A stretch of 10,298 nt of DNA from positions 1 through 10,298 of the forward strand of contig JAPJPH010000018.1 of NCBI GenBank assembly GCA_030825745.1, read 5' to 3'. The notes beneath the pieces are model-generated. The model made no database searches, was not told where the DNA came from, and saw nothing but the letters and a program-made list of their open reading frames with translations. The DNA is from Anaerococcus sp. (GTDB lineage Bacteria; Bacillota; Clostridia; Tissierellales; Peptoniphilaceae). Shown here in pieces: positions 1-7,558 of the stretch; position 1 is the stretch's first letter, and each line of letters starts with the position of its first letter. The position numbers and the translations under genes were made by a program.

Positions 1-317
1 TCATCATAAACCTTGTAGATAATGCTATAAAATATACTTTTGAAGGGTCAAGTATTAATATAAGAGCCTACCAAGATGCAAATAAGGTCATTATCCAAGT
101 GGCAGATAATGGAAAAGGAATTGAAGATAGAGATAAGAAAAATATATTCCAAAAATTCTATTCGGCCAATAACGAAATCATAGATAGCAAGAGGAGTATA
201 GGTCTAGGTCTATATCTTTGTAGGATTATAGTTAAGGCCCATGGTGGCGAAATAAGTGTAGCTGATAATACACCTTGCGGATCTGTATTTACTATGGTTT
301 TGAAAGCTAGCCAATAA
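1..317 (+). CDS. kdpD: Sensor histidine kinase, C-terminal ATPase domain (KdpD-like, 5' truncated by window edge)
   Basis: The open frame runs in from the left edge (first full codon at position 3) and stops at TAA 315-317, leaving about 104 codons. It is the HATPase_c domain of a membrane sensor kinase, which binds ATP to phosphorylate a conserved His that lies outside the window. Visible boxes in order are an N box (NLVDNAIKYT, starting near position 9), a G1 box (DNGKGI), an F box (IFQKFY) and a G2 box (GLGLYLCRIIVKAHGG). The spacing and wording around the G2 box (DSKRSIGLGL, then AHGGEI.V.DN.P.G) resemble clostridial KdpD, the potassium-responsive kinase of the KdpDE system, but only this domain is visible, so the KdpD label is an inference; other orthodox histidine kinases remain possible. 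The protein ends shortly after the final strand, as normal. It is convergent with the sigma operon. An internal ATG at 99 is not the real start, because the N box lies upstream of it. Confidence 0.8.
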   Translation, partial: IINLVDNAIKYTFEGSSINIRAYQDANKVIIQVADNGKGIEDRDKKNIFQKFYSANNEIIDSKRSIGLGLYLCRIIVKAHGGEISVADNTPCGSVFTMVLKASQ

Positions 318-379
318 GTGATAAACTATGTATTATACTTTTTACAATACAAAAGAATTATAATATGATACAAGAATCA

Positions 380-468
380 AAACAGGATAAAGACAAAATT
401 AAACGGAATGTCGCCTATTGAATATAGATTACATTCCGCTTAAAATATTATTAAGTTATTCCCTGTTT
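380..468. terminator. Nested hairpin between convergent genes, probable bidirectional terminator
   Basis: An 8-bp perfect stem (cggaatgt 404-411 with acattccg 431-438) extends past one mismatch by four A-T pairs (399-402 with 440-443). Around it a second complementary pair, aaacagg 380-386 with cctgttt 462-468, can form an outer stem. On the minus strand the inner hairpin is followed by a U-rich run (tttaatttt), which suits termination of the sigma operon; on the plus strand the downstream side is AT-rich but not a clean U-tract. The rest of 318-496 shows no gene or RNA that I recognise. Function is inferred from position and pairing only. Confidence 0.5.
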
Positions 469-496
469 ACGGGTGCAGCTCATATCCAGGTTTCTT

Positions 497-1270
497 CTAA
501 TATTCTTCCATTTTTTCTAATTCTTCTATGAATTTTTTGTGGATTTTTTTCTCTATCCTTGATACGGTCATTTGACTAATGTCTAGGCTATTTGCTATTT
601 CTACCTGGGTTCTTCCCTCGTAGTATCTTAATTCTAGGATTTCTTTTTCTAGCTCATTTAGTCTTTCTTTTGATTTATCTATTAGGTCTTTTAATTCTAT
701 TGAGTCAAAGTTTTTATCATCTTCTCCTATCATGTCTGATAGGTCTATGGAATTTTCTCCCTTTTGGACTTGGTATTTCATATCCAAGGATTGAGGGGTA
801 TAGACTTTTGATGCCTCCATTGTCTCAAGGATAGTCTCCTCATCTTCTCCCAAGTATTTGGCTATGTCTGCCACTGTTGGGGTTCTTTGTAGTTGTTGGG
901 GGAGGATTTTTTTAGCTGTGTTTATCTTTTTATAAAGGTTTTGGATCCTACGAGGTACTCTTATGACCCATCCCTTATCTCTAAAGTATCTTTTTAGCTC
1001 ACCCATTATGGTTGGTGTTGCAAAGGATGAGAAGGCAAAGCCCTTTGTTGGATCAAACCTTTCAACGGCATAGATAAGTCCAAGACTGGCTACCTGGTAG
1101 AGGTCATCTTTTTCTATACCCTTGCCTACGTATTTATTTGATAGGATATCTACTATATACATGTGCTCTTGTATTAGCTCATCTCTTAGTTTTTTATCCT
1201 TGGTTTGATAGTAGGTTTCAAATTTTTTTTGGATTTCTTCCTTGTTCTTATCGTTATTTGATTTCGCCAT
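497..1270 (-). CDS. sigB: SigB-type alternative RNA polymerase sigma factor
   Basis: This 257-residue sigma-70 family protein is of the SigB/SigF/SigG class and would direct RNA polymerase to an alternative promoter set, most likely for general stress. Region 2 spans about residues 28-105, with DDLYQVASLGLIYAVERFDP (56-74) and the core/-10 binding segment FSSFATPTIMGELKRYFRD (80-98). It is followed by WVIRVPRR (101-108), a wording closer to SigB than to SigF. Region 3 includes PTVADIAKYLG; region 4 has the -35-binding helix-turn-helix near 221-242 (VEIANSLDISQMTVSRIEKK). Length is usual for SigB. The ATG shares one base with the rsbW-like stop (TAATG), and only a weak AAAGG lies upstream, so translation is probably coupled. 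It is last in the operon and its neighbours are its predicted regulators. A sporulation sigma (SigF) is an alternative, but VPRR and the placement after gyrA favour SigB. Confidence 0.85.
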   Translation of the reverse strand: MAKSNNDKNKEEIQKKFETYYQTKDKKLRDELIQEHMYIVDILSNKYVGKGIEKDDLYQVASLGLIYAVERFDPTKGFAFSSFATPTIMGELKRYFRDKGWVIRVPRRIQNLYKKINTAKKILPQQLQRTPTVADIAKYLGEDEETILETMEASKVYTPQSLDMKYQVQKGENSIDLSDMIGEDDKNFDSIELKDLIDKSKERLNELEKEILELRYYEGRTQVEIANSLDISQMTVSRIEKKIHKKFIEELEKMEEY

Positions 1271-1608
1271 TATTTTGCCTTTATTTTTAGTAGTATAGAC
1301 TCATCTGTTATTTCTACTTCATCTGCTAGTTCTTTTAATATTAAATCTCGCATTTTAAGGGCTCTATCATCTAGTGTTTTATCTTTTCCTATAACTTCTA
1401 TTTCAAGATAGCCTTCTTCTGTTTTAAAGTTGATTTTGATATCTTGGTTATCTCCAAATTTATAGTTTATTGCCTCAGATACTACAACTCTTACATCTTC
1501 AACTTTTTCTATGTCAAAGCCTAGATCTGATGCAACAGATGCTGAAAATAGTCTGATAGACTTAATATATATGGGATTTTTCGGGATTGTTATGCTAATT
1601 TTTTCCAT
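1270..1608 (-). CDS. rsbW: RsbW/SpoIIAB-like anti-sigma factor with degenerate ATP-binding site
   Basis: A 112-residue protein that aligns with RsbW: the N-terminal part (IPKNPIYIKSIRL, then SVASDLGF) and the helix VEDVRVVVSEA (36-46) match the family, as does ELADEVEI (93-100) near the end. RsbW binds its sigma factor and, as a GHKL-type kinase, phosphorylates RsbV on serine. Here the catalytic parts are poor. After SEA the usual T-N pair of the N box is missing (SEAINYKF, 44-51). The DxGxG/G1 position reads GKDKTLDD (74-81). The GLGL G2 loop is replaced by ALKMRDLIL (83-91). The protein is also about 30-50 residues shorter than typical SpoIIAB or RsbW (roughly 145-160). I infer that sigma and RsbV binding may remain while ATP binding is reduced or lost. 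Start ATG overlaps the rsbV-like stop by one base (TAATG), with GGAG five bases upstream. No frameshift or stop is seen, so it is not a pseudogene. Confidence 0.75.
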   Translation of the reverse strand: MEKISITIPKNPIYIKSIRLFSASVASDLGFDIEKVEDVRVVVSEAINYKFGDNQDIKINFKTEEGYLEIEVIGKDKTLDDRALKMRDLILKELADEVEITDESILLKIKAK

Positions 1609-1916
1609 TATTTCTCCATTTTAAATATATCAGTTAGATCTGTTATTTTAAATAATTTATAGATATTTTCTTTGGCATTTATGATTTTTACGCTTTTTTC
1701 ATTTTCACTTGCCATTTTATAGATATTCATAAACATGCCAAGTCCTGTAGAGTCTAGGTAGTCTAGGTCACTTAGGTCAAATATTAGGTCTTTTTCTACT
1801 TTTTTTAGGTTTTGATCTAGAAAGTCTTTGAATTCATCTTCAGAATAGACATCTAAATCGCCTTGTAAACATATTTTTAATGTATTGTTTTCTTCTTTAA
1901 TTTCTGCATTAAACAT
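1608..1916 (-). CDS. rsbV: RsbV-like STAS-domain anti-sigma factor antagonist
   Basis: A single STAS domain of 102 residues. In the unphosphorylated form RsbV/SpoIIAA proteins bind the anti-sigma factor and release the sigma factor. The N-terminal strand pattern ([20 protein letters not shown], 13-32) and the phosphorylation loop [10 protein letters not shown] (54-63) are clear. With this start the loop serine is residue 56, the same number as the phosphorylated Ser56 of Bacillus subtilis RsbV. An in-frame ATG four codons earlier (1928) exists, but AGGA lies five bases before the 1916 ATG, and the 1928 ATG has GGAAG directly abutting it, so I chose 1916. The gene overlaps the end of gyrA by 8 nt and the rsbW-like start by 1 nt, placing it in the gyrase transcript. 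SpoIIAA is the alternative name; the SigB-like neighbour favours RsbV. Confidence 0.85.
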   Translation of the reverse strand: MFNAEIKEENNTLKICLQGDLDVYSEDEFKDFLDQNLKKVEKDLIFDLSDLDYLDSTGLGMFMNIYKMASENEKSVKIINAKENIYKLFKITDLTDIFKMEK

Positions 1917-4353
1917 CTTCTTCCTCATCTTCCAAAGTATTATATTTAGTTACTGATACTATCCTGTCATCTTTGTTAGATAGGTTTTTAAGTTTTACAC
2001 CAAGGGTATTTCTACCTGATATTGATATATCTCTTACGCTTAACCTTATCATATCTCCACTAAAAGATACCATCATTATATCATTATCTAGGTCAGTTGG
2101 TAAAGTATCTATTACTTTTCCTGTTTTTTCTGTTACTTTATGACATCTAACTCCCTTACCCCCTCTTTTTTGGGTTTTAAAGTTGTTAAAGGAGGTTTTT
2201 TTACCATAAGCATATTCTGTTACTACTAGGAGGTAGGTTTCATCGCTTTTTATGTTCATGGATACGACTTCATCTCCCTTATCTAGTTTGATTGCCCTAA
2301 CTCCCTTGGCAGACCTACCAGTGGATCTGATTTCATCTGTGGATATTAGGATGGTCATACCATTTTTACTTGATATAACTAGGTCCTCTTTTTGATCAAT
2401 TTGTCTAACAGATATTAGTCTATCTCCCTCATCTAGGGATATGGCTATGATTCCATTTTTCCTTATGTTGGTGAAGTTTTCTGCTGCTGTTTTTTTGATG
2501 GTTCCATCCTTGGTTTGTAGGATGATCTGTGATTGATCATTTAGGTCTGATAGTCCCATCATTTCAGTTATTTTTTCTCCACTTTCTAGATTTAGGATAT
2601 TTATTATGGCAACTCCCCTAGATTGTCTGCTACCTTCTGGTATCTGGTGGGCTGTTAGGGAGTAGACCTTACCAAGGGAGGTGAAAAATAGTAATTCTTC
2701 ATGGGTGTTGGTTACTTTTATTTTTTTGATAAAGTCCCCTTCTTTGGTGTTGCCTGCTGTTATTCCCTTGCCTCCCCTATTTTGTACCTTGTAGGTATCT
2801 ATAGGTAGTCTTTTTATATAACCATCTTTGGTTAGGCTTAATAGGACATCTTCTTTTTCTATTAGCTCTTTTATATCAAAGTCTCCCTCATCTTCTATGA
2901 TTTTGCTACGTCTTTTATCTGCAAATTCATCTCTTATTTGACTAAGCTCATCTATGATTAGGTTTGTTAGGGTTTCTTCTGAGTTTAGGATAGATAGGAG
3001 GTAATTGATGGTTTCTGCTAGTTGTTTGTTTTCTTCGTTTAGTTTTTCTATTTCTAAGCCTGATAGTCTTTTTAGTTGCATATCTAGGATGGCTTGGGAT
3101 TGTTTATCTGATAGGCCAAATTTTTCTAAAAAGATTTTTTTGATTTGCTCGTTATCATAGGATGATCTGATTATTTTTATTATCTCATCTATGTTATCTA
3201 TAGCTATTATCAAGCCTTCTACTATGTGTTTTCTAGCCTTAGCCTTAGATAGGTCAAAACTTGTTCTTCTGGTTACTACTTCTTTTTGGTGGGTAACATA
3301 GTGGGCTATTATCTCTTTTAGGTTTAGGATTTTTGGTATCCCATCTACTAGGGCTAGGTTTATTATTCCAAAAGTTGTTTCTAGTTGAGTATATTTGTAG
3401 AGGTTGTTTAGGACTATGTTAGCATTTGAGTCTCTTTTTATCTCAATTACTATCCTCATTCCCTTTCTATCAGACTCATCTCTGATGTCACTGATTCCAT
3501 CAACTCTTTTTGTTTTTACTAGGTCAGCTATTTTTTGGATAAGTCTTGATTTGTTTACCTGGTATGGGATTTCAGATACTATGATCCTTTCCCTATTTTT
3601 TTTGAAGGTTTCTATTTCACATACTGCCCTTAGTTTTACTTTTCCCCTGCCTGTTTCGTAGGCTTCTTTTATTCCAGACCTACCTAGGATATAGGCTCCT
3701 GTTGGAAAGTCTGGACCTGTTAGAATGTTGTTTAGTTCACTTATTTTTATATCTTCATTTTTCATGTAGGCTATGGTTGCATCTATTGACTCACCCAGGT
3801 TGTGGGGTGGCATATTTGTTGCCATACCTACTGCTATACCATTTGATCCATTTACTAATAGGTTTGGAAACCTTGATGGTAGTACTACTGGTTCTAGTTC
3901 TTCTTCATCAAAGTTTGGCATGAAGTCTACTGTATCTTTTTTGATATCTCTAAGCATGAGCTTGGCTATTTTGCTCATCTTAACTTCTGTATAACGCATA
4001 GCTGCTGGATCATCACCATCGATTGATCCAAAGTTACCCTGGCCTGTTGCTAGGGGATATCTGGTTGAGAAATCTTGGGCTAATCTTACTAGGGCATAAT
4101 AGATGGCACTATCACCGTGAGGGTGGTACTTACCCATTACATCTCCGACTACCCTGGCTGATTTTCTGGTTGCTTTGTTTGGTTCAAGACCTAGCTCTTC
4201 CATCCCATAAAGGATTCTTCTATGGACTGGTTTTAATCCATCACGAACATCCGGTAGGGCACGGGATACTATTACTGACATGGAGTATTCAAGGTATGAA
4301 TCCTTCATCTTACTTTCTAGGTCTACATTTATAATATTATTATCTTCTGTCAT
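1909..4353 (-). CDS. gyrA: DNA gyrase subunit A
   Basis: An 814-residue protein; with GyrB it forms the A2B2 enzyme that introduces negative supercoils using ATP. The N-terminal breakage-reunion domain has [16 protein letters not shown] (31-46), the quinolone-pocket region around [19 protein letters not shown] (75-93), and the catalytic tyrosine Tyr121 in AAMRYTE (117-123), which matches E. coli Tyr122. The C-terminal beta-pinwheel carries two GyrA-box-type motifs, QNRGGKG (524-530) and QKRGGKG (728-734), which mark gyrase rather than topoisomerase IV. The tail is acidic (LEDEEEDV). Start ATG is preceded by AGGAGG four bases upstream, which overlaps the gyrB stop region; the gap to gyrB is 8 nt. 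Oddity: residue 86, equivalent to E. coli Asp87, is Tyr (TAT, 4096-4098), while the pocket serine (Ser82) is kept. The 3' end overlaps the rsbV-like gene. Confidence 0.97.
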   Translation of the reverse strand: MTEDNNIINVDLESKMKDSYLEYSMSVIVSRALPDVRDGLKPVHRRILYGMEELGLEPNKATRKSARVVGDVMGKYHPHGDSAIYYALVRLAQDFSTRYPLATGQGNFGSIDGDDPAAMRYTEVKMSKIAKLMLRDIKKDTVDFMPNFDEEELEPVVLPSRFPNLLVNGSNGIAVGMATNMPPHNLGESIDATIAYMKNEDIKISELNNILTGPDFPTGAYILGRSGIKEAYETGRGKVKLRAVCEIETFKKNRERIIVSEIPYQVNKSRLIQKIADLVKTKRVDGISDIRDESDRKGMRIVIEIKRDSNANIVLNNLYKYTQLETTFGIINLALVDGIPKILNLKEIIAHYVTHQKEVVTRRTSFDLSKAKARKHIVEGLIIAIDNIDEIIKIIRSSYDNEQIKKIFLEKFGLSDKQSQAILDMQLKRLSGLEIEKLNEENKQLAETINYLLSILNSEETLTNLIIDELSQIRDEFADKRRSKIIEDEGDFDIKELIEKEDVLLSLTKDGYIKRLPIDTYKVQNRGGKGITAGNTKEGDFIKKIKVTNTHEELLFFTSLGKVYSLTAHQIPEGSRQSRGVAIINILNLESGEKITEMMGLSDLNDQSQIILQTKDGTIKKTAAENFTNIRKNGIIAISLDEGDRLISVRQIDQKEDLVISSKNGMTILISTDEIRSTGRSAKGVRAIKLDKGDEVVSMNIKSDETYLLVVTEYAYGKKTSFNNFKTQKRGGKGVRCHKVTEKTGKVIDTLPTDLDNDIMMVSFSGDMIRLSVRDISISGRNTLGVKLKNLSNKDDRIVSVTKYNTLEDEEEDV
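1920..1926 (-). promoter_or_regulatory. Ribosome binding site deciding the rsbV-like start
   Basis: GAGGAAG on the minus strand lies inside the last codons of gyrA, three bases before ATG 1916. It encodes part of the acidic GyrA tail at the same time. It favours the 1916 start over the ATG at 1928, which has no spaced Shine-Dalgarno. Confidence 0.6.
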
Positions 4354-4361
4354 TTTACCTC

Positions 4362-6263
4362 CTATATGTCAATATTATTTACATATTGGGCATTTTCTTG
4401 GATAAAGTTACGTCTAGGTTCTACCTTCTCTCCCATTAATAGGGCAAAGGTATCATCAGCACTTGTTTTTTCTATATCATCATAGACTCTAAGTAAGACC
4501 CTATTGTCTGGATCCATGGTTGTATCCCATAGTTGGTCTGCATTCATCTCACCTAGTCCCTTGTATCTATTGATTTTATAATTATCTATGCCTAATTCTT
4601 TAATTACCTTATCTCTTTCATTATCGGTATATACATATCTTTCATTTTTACCATGGCTTATCTTATATAGGGGTGGTTGGGCTACATAGACATGACCCTC
4701 ATCTATTAGGGGTTTCATGTATCTATAGAAAAATGTTAGTAGGAGGGTTCTAATGTGGGCTCCATCTACATCGGCATCTGTCATGATGATGATTTTTCCA
4801 TACCTAAGTTTACTTATATCAAATTCTTTACCTATTCCTGTACCAAAGGCTGTTATCATGGCTTTGATTTCTTCTGAATTTAGGATTTTATCCAGTTTGG
4901 CTTTTTCTACATTCATGATTTTTCCACGGAGGGGGAGGATGGCTTGGATCCTATTATCCCTACCTCCCTTGGCAGAACCACCAGCTGAGTTACCCTCGAC
5001 TATAAAAATTTCATTTTCTTTTATGTCTGTACTTTGACAATCAGCTAGTTTTCCTGGTAGGGTTGCAGAGTCTAGGATGGATCTTTTTCTGGTTAAGTCT
5101 CTTGCTTTTCTAGCTGCTTCTCTGGCTCTTTTACTTGCTAGGGCCTTATCTATTATTGCCTTGGCTTCTTTAGGATTTTCTTCTAAGAAGGCTTTTAGTT
5201 TTAAGGAGAAGAAGGTATCTACTGCCCCTCTTGCTTCACTATTTCCAAGTTTTGCCTTAGTCTGACCCTCAAATTGTGGTTCAGGTATTTTTACTGATAC
5301 TATAGCTGTTATTCCCTCCCTAATATCTTCTCCTTGGAGGTTTTCTTCATTTTCTTTTATTAGGTTAAAGCTTCTAGCATAGTCATTTACTGACCTAGTT
5401 AGGGCAGATCTAAGTCCTGATATATGGGTTCCCCCTTCTGGGGTAAATATGTTGTTGGCATAGGATAGGATATTTTCACTGTAGGAGTCTGTATATTGGA
5501 AGGCTATTTCTACTTCTATATCTTCTTGGCTACCTTCAAAGTGAGGGATAACATCCATTATTGGGTCTTTGTTACGGTTTAAAAACTGAACATATTCACT
5601 GATTCCACCTTCAAATTCAAAGGTTTTTTCGTAATCTTCCCTCTCATCTTTTAGGATTATTTTTACTCCCTTATTTAAAAAGGCCATTTCCCTAAATCTA
5701 TTTTCTAGGATTTTCCTATCAAATATTGTTGTTTCAAATATTTCACTATCAGGTTTAAAGGTAATTGTTGTACCAGTTTCTTTGCTATCTCCTAAAATTT
5801 CTAGCTCACTTGTAGGGATTCCTCTTTCAAAGGTCATTTTATAGATATGATCATCCCTTTTTACCTGGGCTATTAGATACTCACTTAGGGCATTTACTAC
5901 TGATACACCTACTCCGTGGAGTCCTCCAGAAAATTGATAGGCAGAATCATCAAACTTACCACCAGCATGTAATACTGTTAGTACTGTTTCTAGGGTTGAT
6001 TTTTTGGTGGTTGGATGCTCTTTTACAGGGATTCCTGATCCATCATCTTCTACTGTTATTACATTATCCTTTGATACTGTTACCTTTATGTAGTCACAAC
6101 GTCCTGCTAGGGCCTCGTCTATGGAGTTATCTACAACTTCATATACTAGGTGGTGTAATCCCTTTTCACTAGTTGATCCTATATACATACCAGGTCTTAG
6201 ACGAACAGGCTCTAAGCCTTCTAAGACCCTTATATTATCAGCATCATAACTTTTTTGTGTCAT
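4362..6263 (-). CDS. gyrB: DNA gyrase subunit B
   Basis: A 633-residue ATPase and TOPRIM subunit of gyrase. The GHKL ATPase has [14 protein letters not shown] (41-54) with Glu42 and Asn46, the DDGSGIP loop (73-79), and [15 protein letters not shown] (from 113). The transducer lysine loop is [16 protein letters not shown] shows VEG with Glu423, and [16 protein letters not shown] with Asp496 and Asp498 as metal ligands; the C-terminal part keeps [13 protein letters not shown]. The single-TOPRIM length without a long insertion is usual for Firmicutes. I place the start at 6263, one base after the recF stop, because AAAGGA sits five bases upstream and because numbering then matches the family. 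A longer frame from ATG 6287 would overlap recF by 23 nt and has no Shine-Dalgarno. Oddity: the near-invariant EGDSAGG reads EGNSAGG (Asn425, AAC at 4989-4991), equivalent to E. coli Asp426. ParE is unlikely given the recF-gyrA context. Confidence 0.97.
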   Translation of the reverse strand: MTQKSYDADNIRVLEGLEPVRLRPGMYIGSTSEKGLHHLVYEVVDNSIDEALAGRCDYIKVTVSKDNVITVEDDGSGIPVKEHPTTKKSTLETVLTVLHAGGKFDDSAYQFSGGLHGVGVSVVNALSEYLIAQVKRDDHIYKMTFERGIPTSELEILGDSKETGTTITFKPDSEIFETTIFDRKILENRFREMAFLNKGVKIILKDEREDYEKTFEFEGGISEYVQFLNRNKDPIMDVIPHFEGSQEDIEVEIAFQYTDSYSENILSYANNIFTPEGGTHISGLRSALTRSVNDYARSFNLIKENEENLQGEDIREGITAIVSVKIPEPQFEGQTKAKLGNSEARGAVDTFFSLKLKAFLEENPKEAKAIIDKALASKRAREAARKARDLTRKRSILDSATLPGKLADCQSTDIKENEIFIVEGNSAGGSAKGGRDNRIQAILPLRGKIMNVEKAKLDKILNSEEIKAMITAFGTGIGKEFDISKLRYGKIIIMTDADVDGAHIRTLLLTFFYRYMKPLIDEGHVYVAQPPLYKISHGKNERYVYTDNERDKVIKELGIDNYKINRYKGLGEMNADQLWDTTMDPDNRVLLRVYDDIEKTSADDTFALLMGEKVEPRRNFIQENAQYVNNIDI

Positions 6264-6264
6264 A

Positions 6265-7344
6265 TTATTCCTTTCTAATGCTACCATTATAGATGTATTT
6301 TATTTTTTCTTCATCTATATACTCTAAGCTTTTGGTATTGGTTGCTGTTATTATAGTCTGATAGCCTTTGAGATTTTCAAGTAGAAATAGACTTCTTTTT
6401 TCATCTAGTTCAGAGAAAACATCATCAAATAAAATAAGGGCTTTATCAGCACTAACTTCTTTTATTAGCCTAACTTGGGCTAGTTTTATATTTAAGATAG
6501 CAGATCTTTGTTGACCCTGGGATGCAAATTTCCTAGAGTCTCTGCCATTTATAATAATTTTTATCTCATCTCTATGGGGACCTTTTTGGGATGAGCTTTT
6601 TTTTAGGTCATCTGTCCTAGATTTTTTTAATATTTCTAGAAAATCTTCATTATTTTCTGCACTTATGTCAGGTTCATAACTTAGGCTTAGCTCTTCTTTG
6701 CCCATAGTAAGATTTTTATGAAAGTTATTAGCAAAACCTTCTAGGATTTTTATAATCTTTTTTCTTCTTTTATAGATCATTGTCCCATATTTGGCTAGGC
6801 TTATATCATAGGCCTTAAGAGATTCATTGAAAAATGATGTATTAGATCTTTTTAAGAGCATATTTCTTTGGTATAAGATTTTATCATAAGATTTTTTTAT
6901 TTTTTGATAACTAGGGTCTACTTCCTTTATTATCTGATCTATAAGCTCCCTTCTTAAGGCTGGGCCCTCTTTTATTATTTGAAGGTCTTCTGGGGTAAAT
7001 AATACCACCTTAAAAAGAGACCTATATAGGTATCTCTTATCATACTTTACTTCATTTACAAAAATACTCTTATCTTTTAGATTGGTTTGTATAAGGACTT
7101 TTTTTAAAGACCTGCCCTTTCTAACAAGGGCAGATAATTTCATATTTTCTTGGTTAAACCTAATTAGGTCGCTATCTGATATTTTTTTAAAACTTGAGGC
7201 ATTGGCTAGGTAATAAATGGATTCTAGAAGGTTGGTCTTACCCTGGGCATTATCACCTATAAATATATTTATATCCTCGTTAAATTTAATTTCTTGGCTT
7301 TTATAATTTCTAAAATTATATAGGCTTAATTTATCTATCCACAT
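6265..7344 (-). CDS. recF: DNA replication and repair protein RecF
   Basis: A 359-residue SMC-like ATPase that binds gapped DNA and, with RecO and RecR, helps load RecA at stalled forks. It begins with the typical LSLYNFRNYKS (6-16). Walker A is GDNAQGKT (30-37), the ABC-type signature region is SQGQQRSAI (275-283), and Walker B with the D-loop is LILFDDVFSELDEKR (303-317). Length and motif spacing are normal for RecF. The start ATG shares its A with the stop codon of the S4-domain gene (TAATG), and no Shine-Dalgarno is visible before it, so translation is likely by coupling from the upstream gene. The stop is one base before gyrB. The order yaaA-recF-gyrB is the standard Firmicute arrangement, which makes the assignment firm. 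Confidence 0.96.
   Translation of the reverse strand: MWIDKLSLYNFRNYKSQEIKFNEDINIFIGDNAQGKTNLLESIYYLANASSFKKISDSDLIRFNQENMKLSALVRKGRSLKKVLIQTNLKDKSIFVNEVKYDKRYLYRSLFKVVLFTPEDLQIIKEGPALRRELIDQIIKEVDPSYQKIKKSYDKILYQRNMLLKRSNTSFFNESLKAYDISLAKYGTMIYKRRKKIIKILEGFANNFHKNLTMGKEELSLSYEPDISAENNEDFLEILKKSRTDDLKKSSSQKGPHRDEIKIIINGRDSRKFASQGQQRSAILNIKLAQVRLIKEVSADKALILFDDVFSELDEKRSLFLLENLKGYQTIITATNTKSLEYIDEEKIKYIYNGSIRKE
6269..6274 (-). promoter_or_regulatory. Ribosome binding site deciding the gyrB start
   Basis: AAAGGA on the minus strand lies within the last codons of recF, five bases before ATG 6263. It supports the short gyrB start over ATG 6287, which has no purine-rich site in front of it. Confidence 0.6.
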
Positions 7345-7550
7345 TATATAATACTAATTTCTGTATCATCAAAGATTACGATATCTCCCTTACTTAGTTT
7401 TTTGCCAGGTATATTGCAAATTTCACCATTTACCAAAACCCCCTCATCTTTTATAATGAGTTTACTAAGACCTCCACTTGGGATTAGATCAGTTGCCTTT
7501 AATAGATCTTTTAGTCTAATCATTTCTGTTTCAAATTCTACTTTATTCAT
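7344..7550 (-). CDS. yaaA: S4-domain RNA-binding protein YaaA
   Basis: A 68-residue protein consisting of one S4 RNA-binding fold. It has SGGLSKLIIKDEGVLVNGE (25-43), the S4 core, followed by PGKKLSKGDIVIF. In relatives the loop before GKKL is usually RRG; here it is NIPG, so one basic cluster is reduced. This protein sits between dnaN and recF in most Firmicutes and is annotated as YaaA (also RlbA); a link to ribosome biogenesis has been proposed in the family, but its RNA target is not evident from the sequence. AGGA lies about six bases before the ATG and overlaps the dnaN stop region, with an 8-nt gap. The 3' end overlaps recF by one base. Confidence 0.88.
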   Translation of the reverse strand: MNKVEFETEMIRLKDLLKATDLIPSGGLSKLIIKDEGVLVNGEICNIPGKKLSKGDIVIFDDTEISII

Positions 7551-7558
7551 AATCTATC

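Noticed and set aside
1917-1928. Longer RsbV-like protein starting at ATG 1928.
   Set aside because: The purine-rich site abuts this ATG, while ATG 1916 has properly spaced AGGA and puts the switch serine at position 56.
1939-1944. Perfect TATAAT on the minus strand 23 nt before the rsbV-like ATG, a possible internal -10 box.
   Set aside because: No -35 match lies at 16-18 bp; the nearest TTGACA-like hexamer (ATGACA) is 20 bp away. The bases also encode Tyr-Asn of GyrA, so chance is likely.
4023-4334. Plus-strand open frame of 103 codons opposite the gyrA 5' end.
   Set aside because: Fully antisense to highly conserved GyrA, low-complexity composition and no recognisable domain.
6264-6287. 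Longer gyrB beginning at ATG 6287 with eight extra residues.
   Set aside because: It would overlap recF by 23 nt, has no Shine-Dalgarno, and shifts residue numbers away from the family; ATG 6263 has AAAGGA at good spacing.
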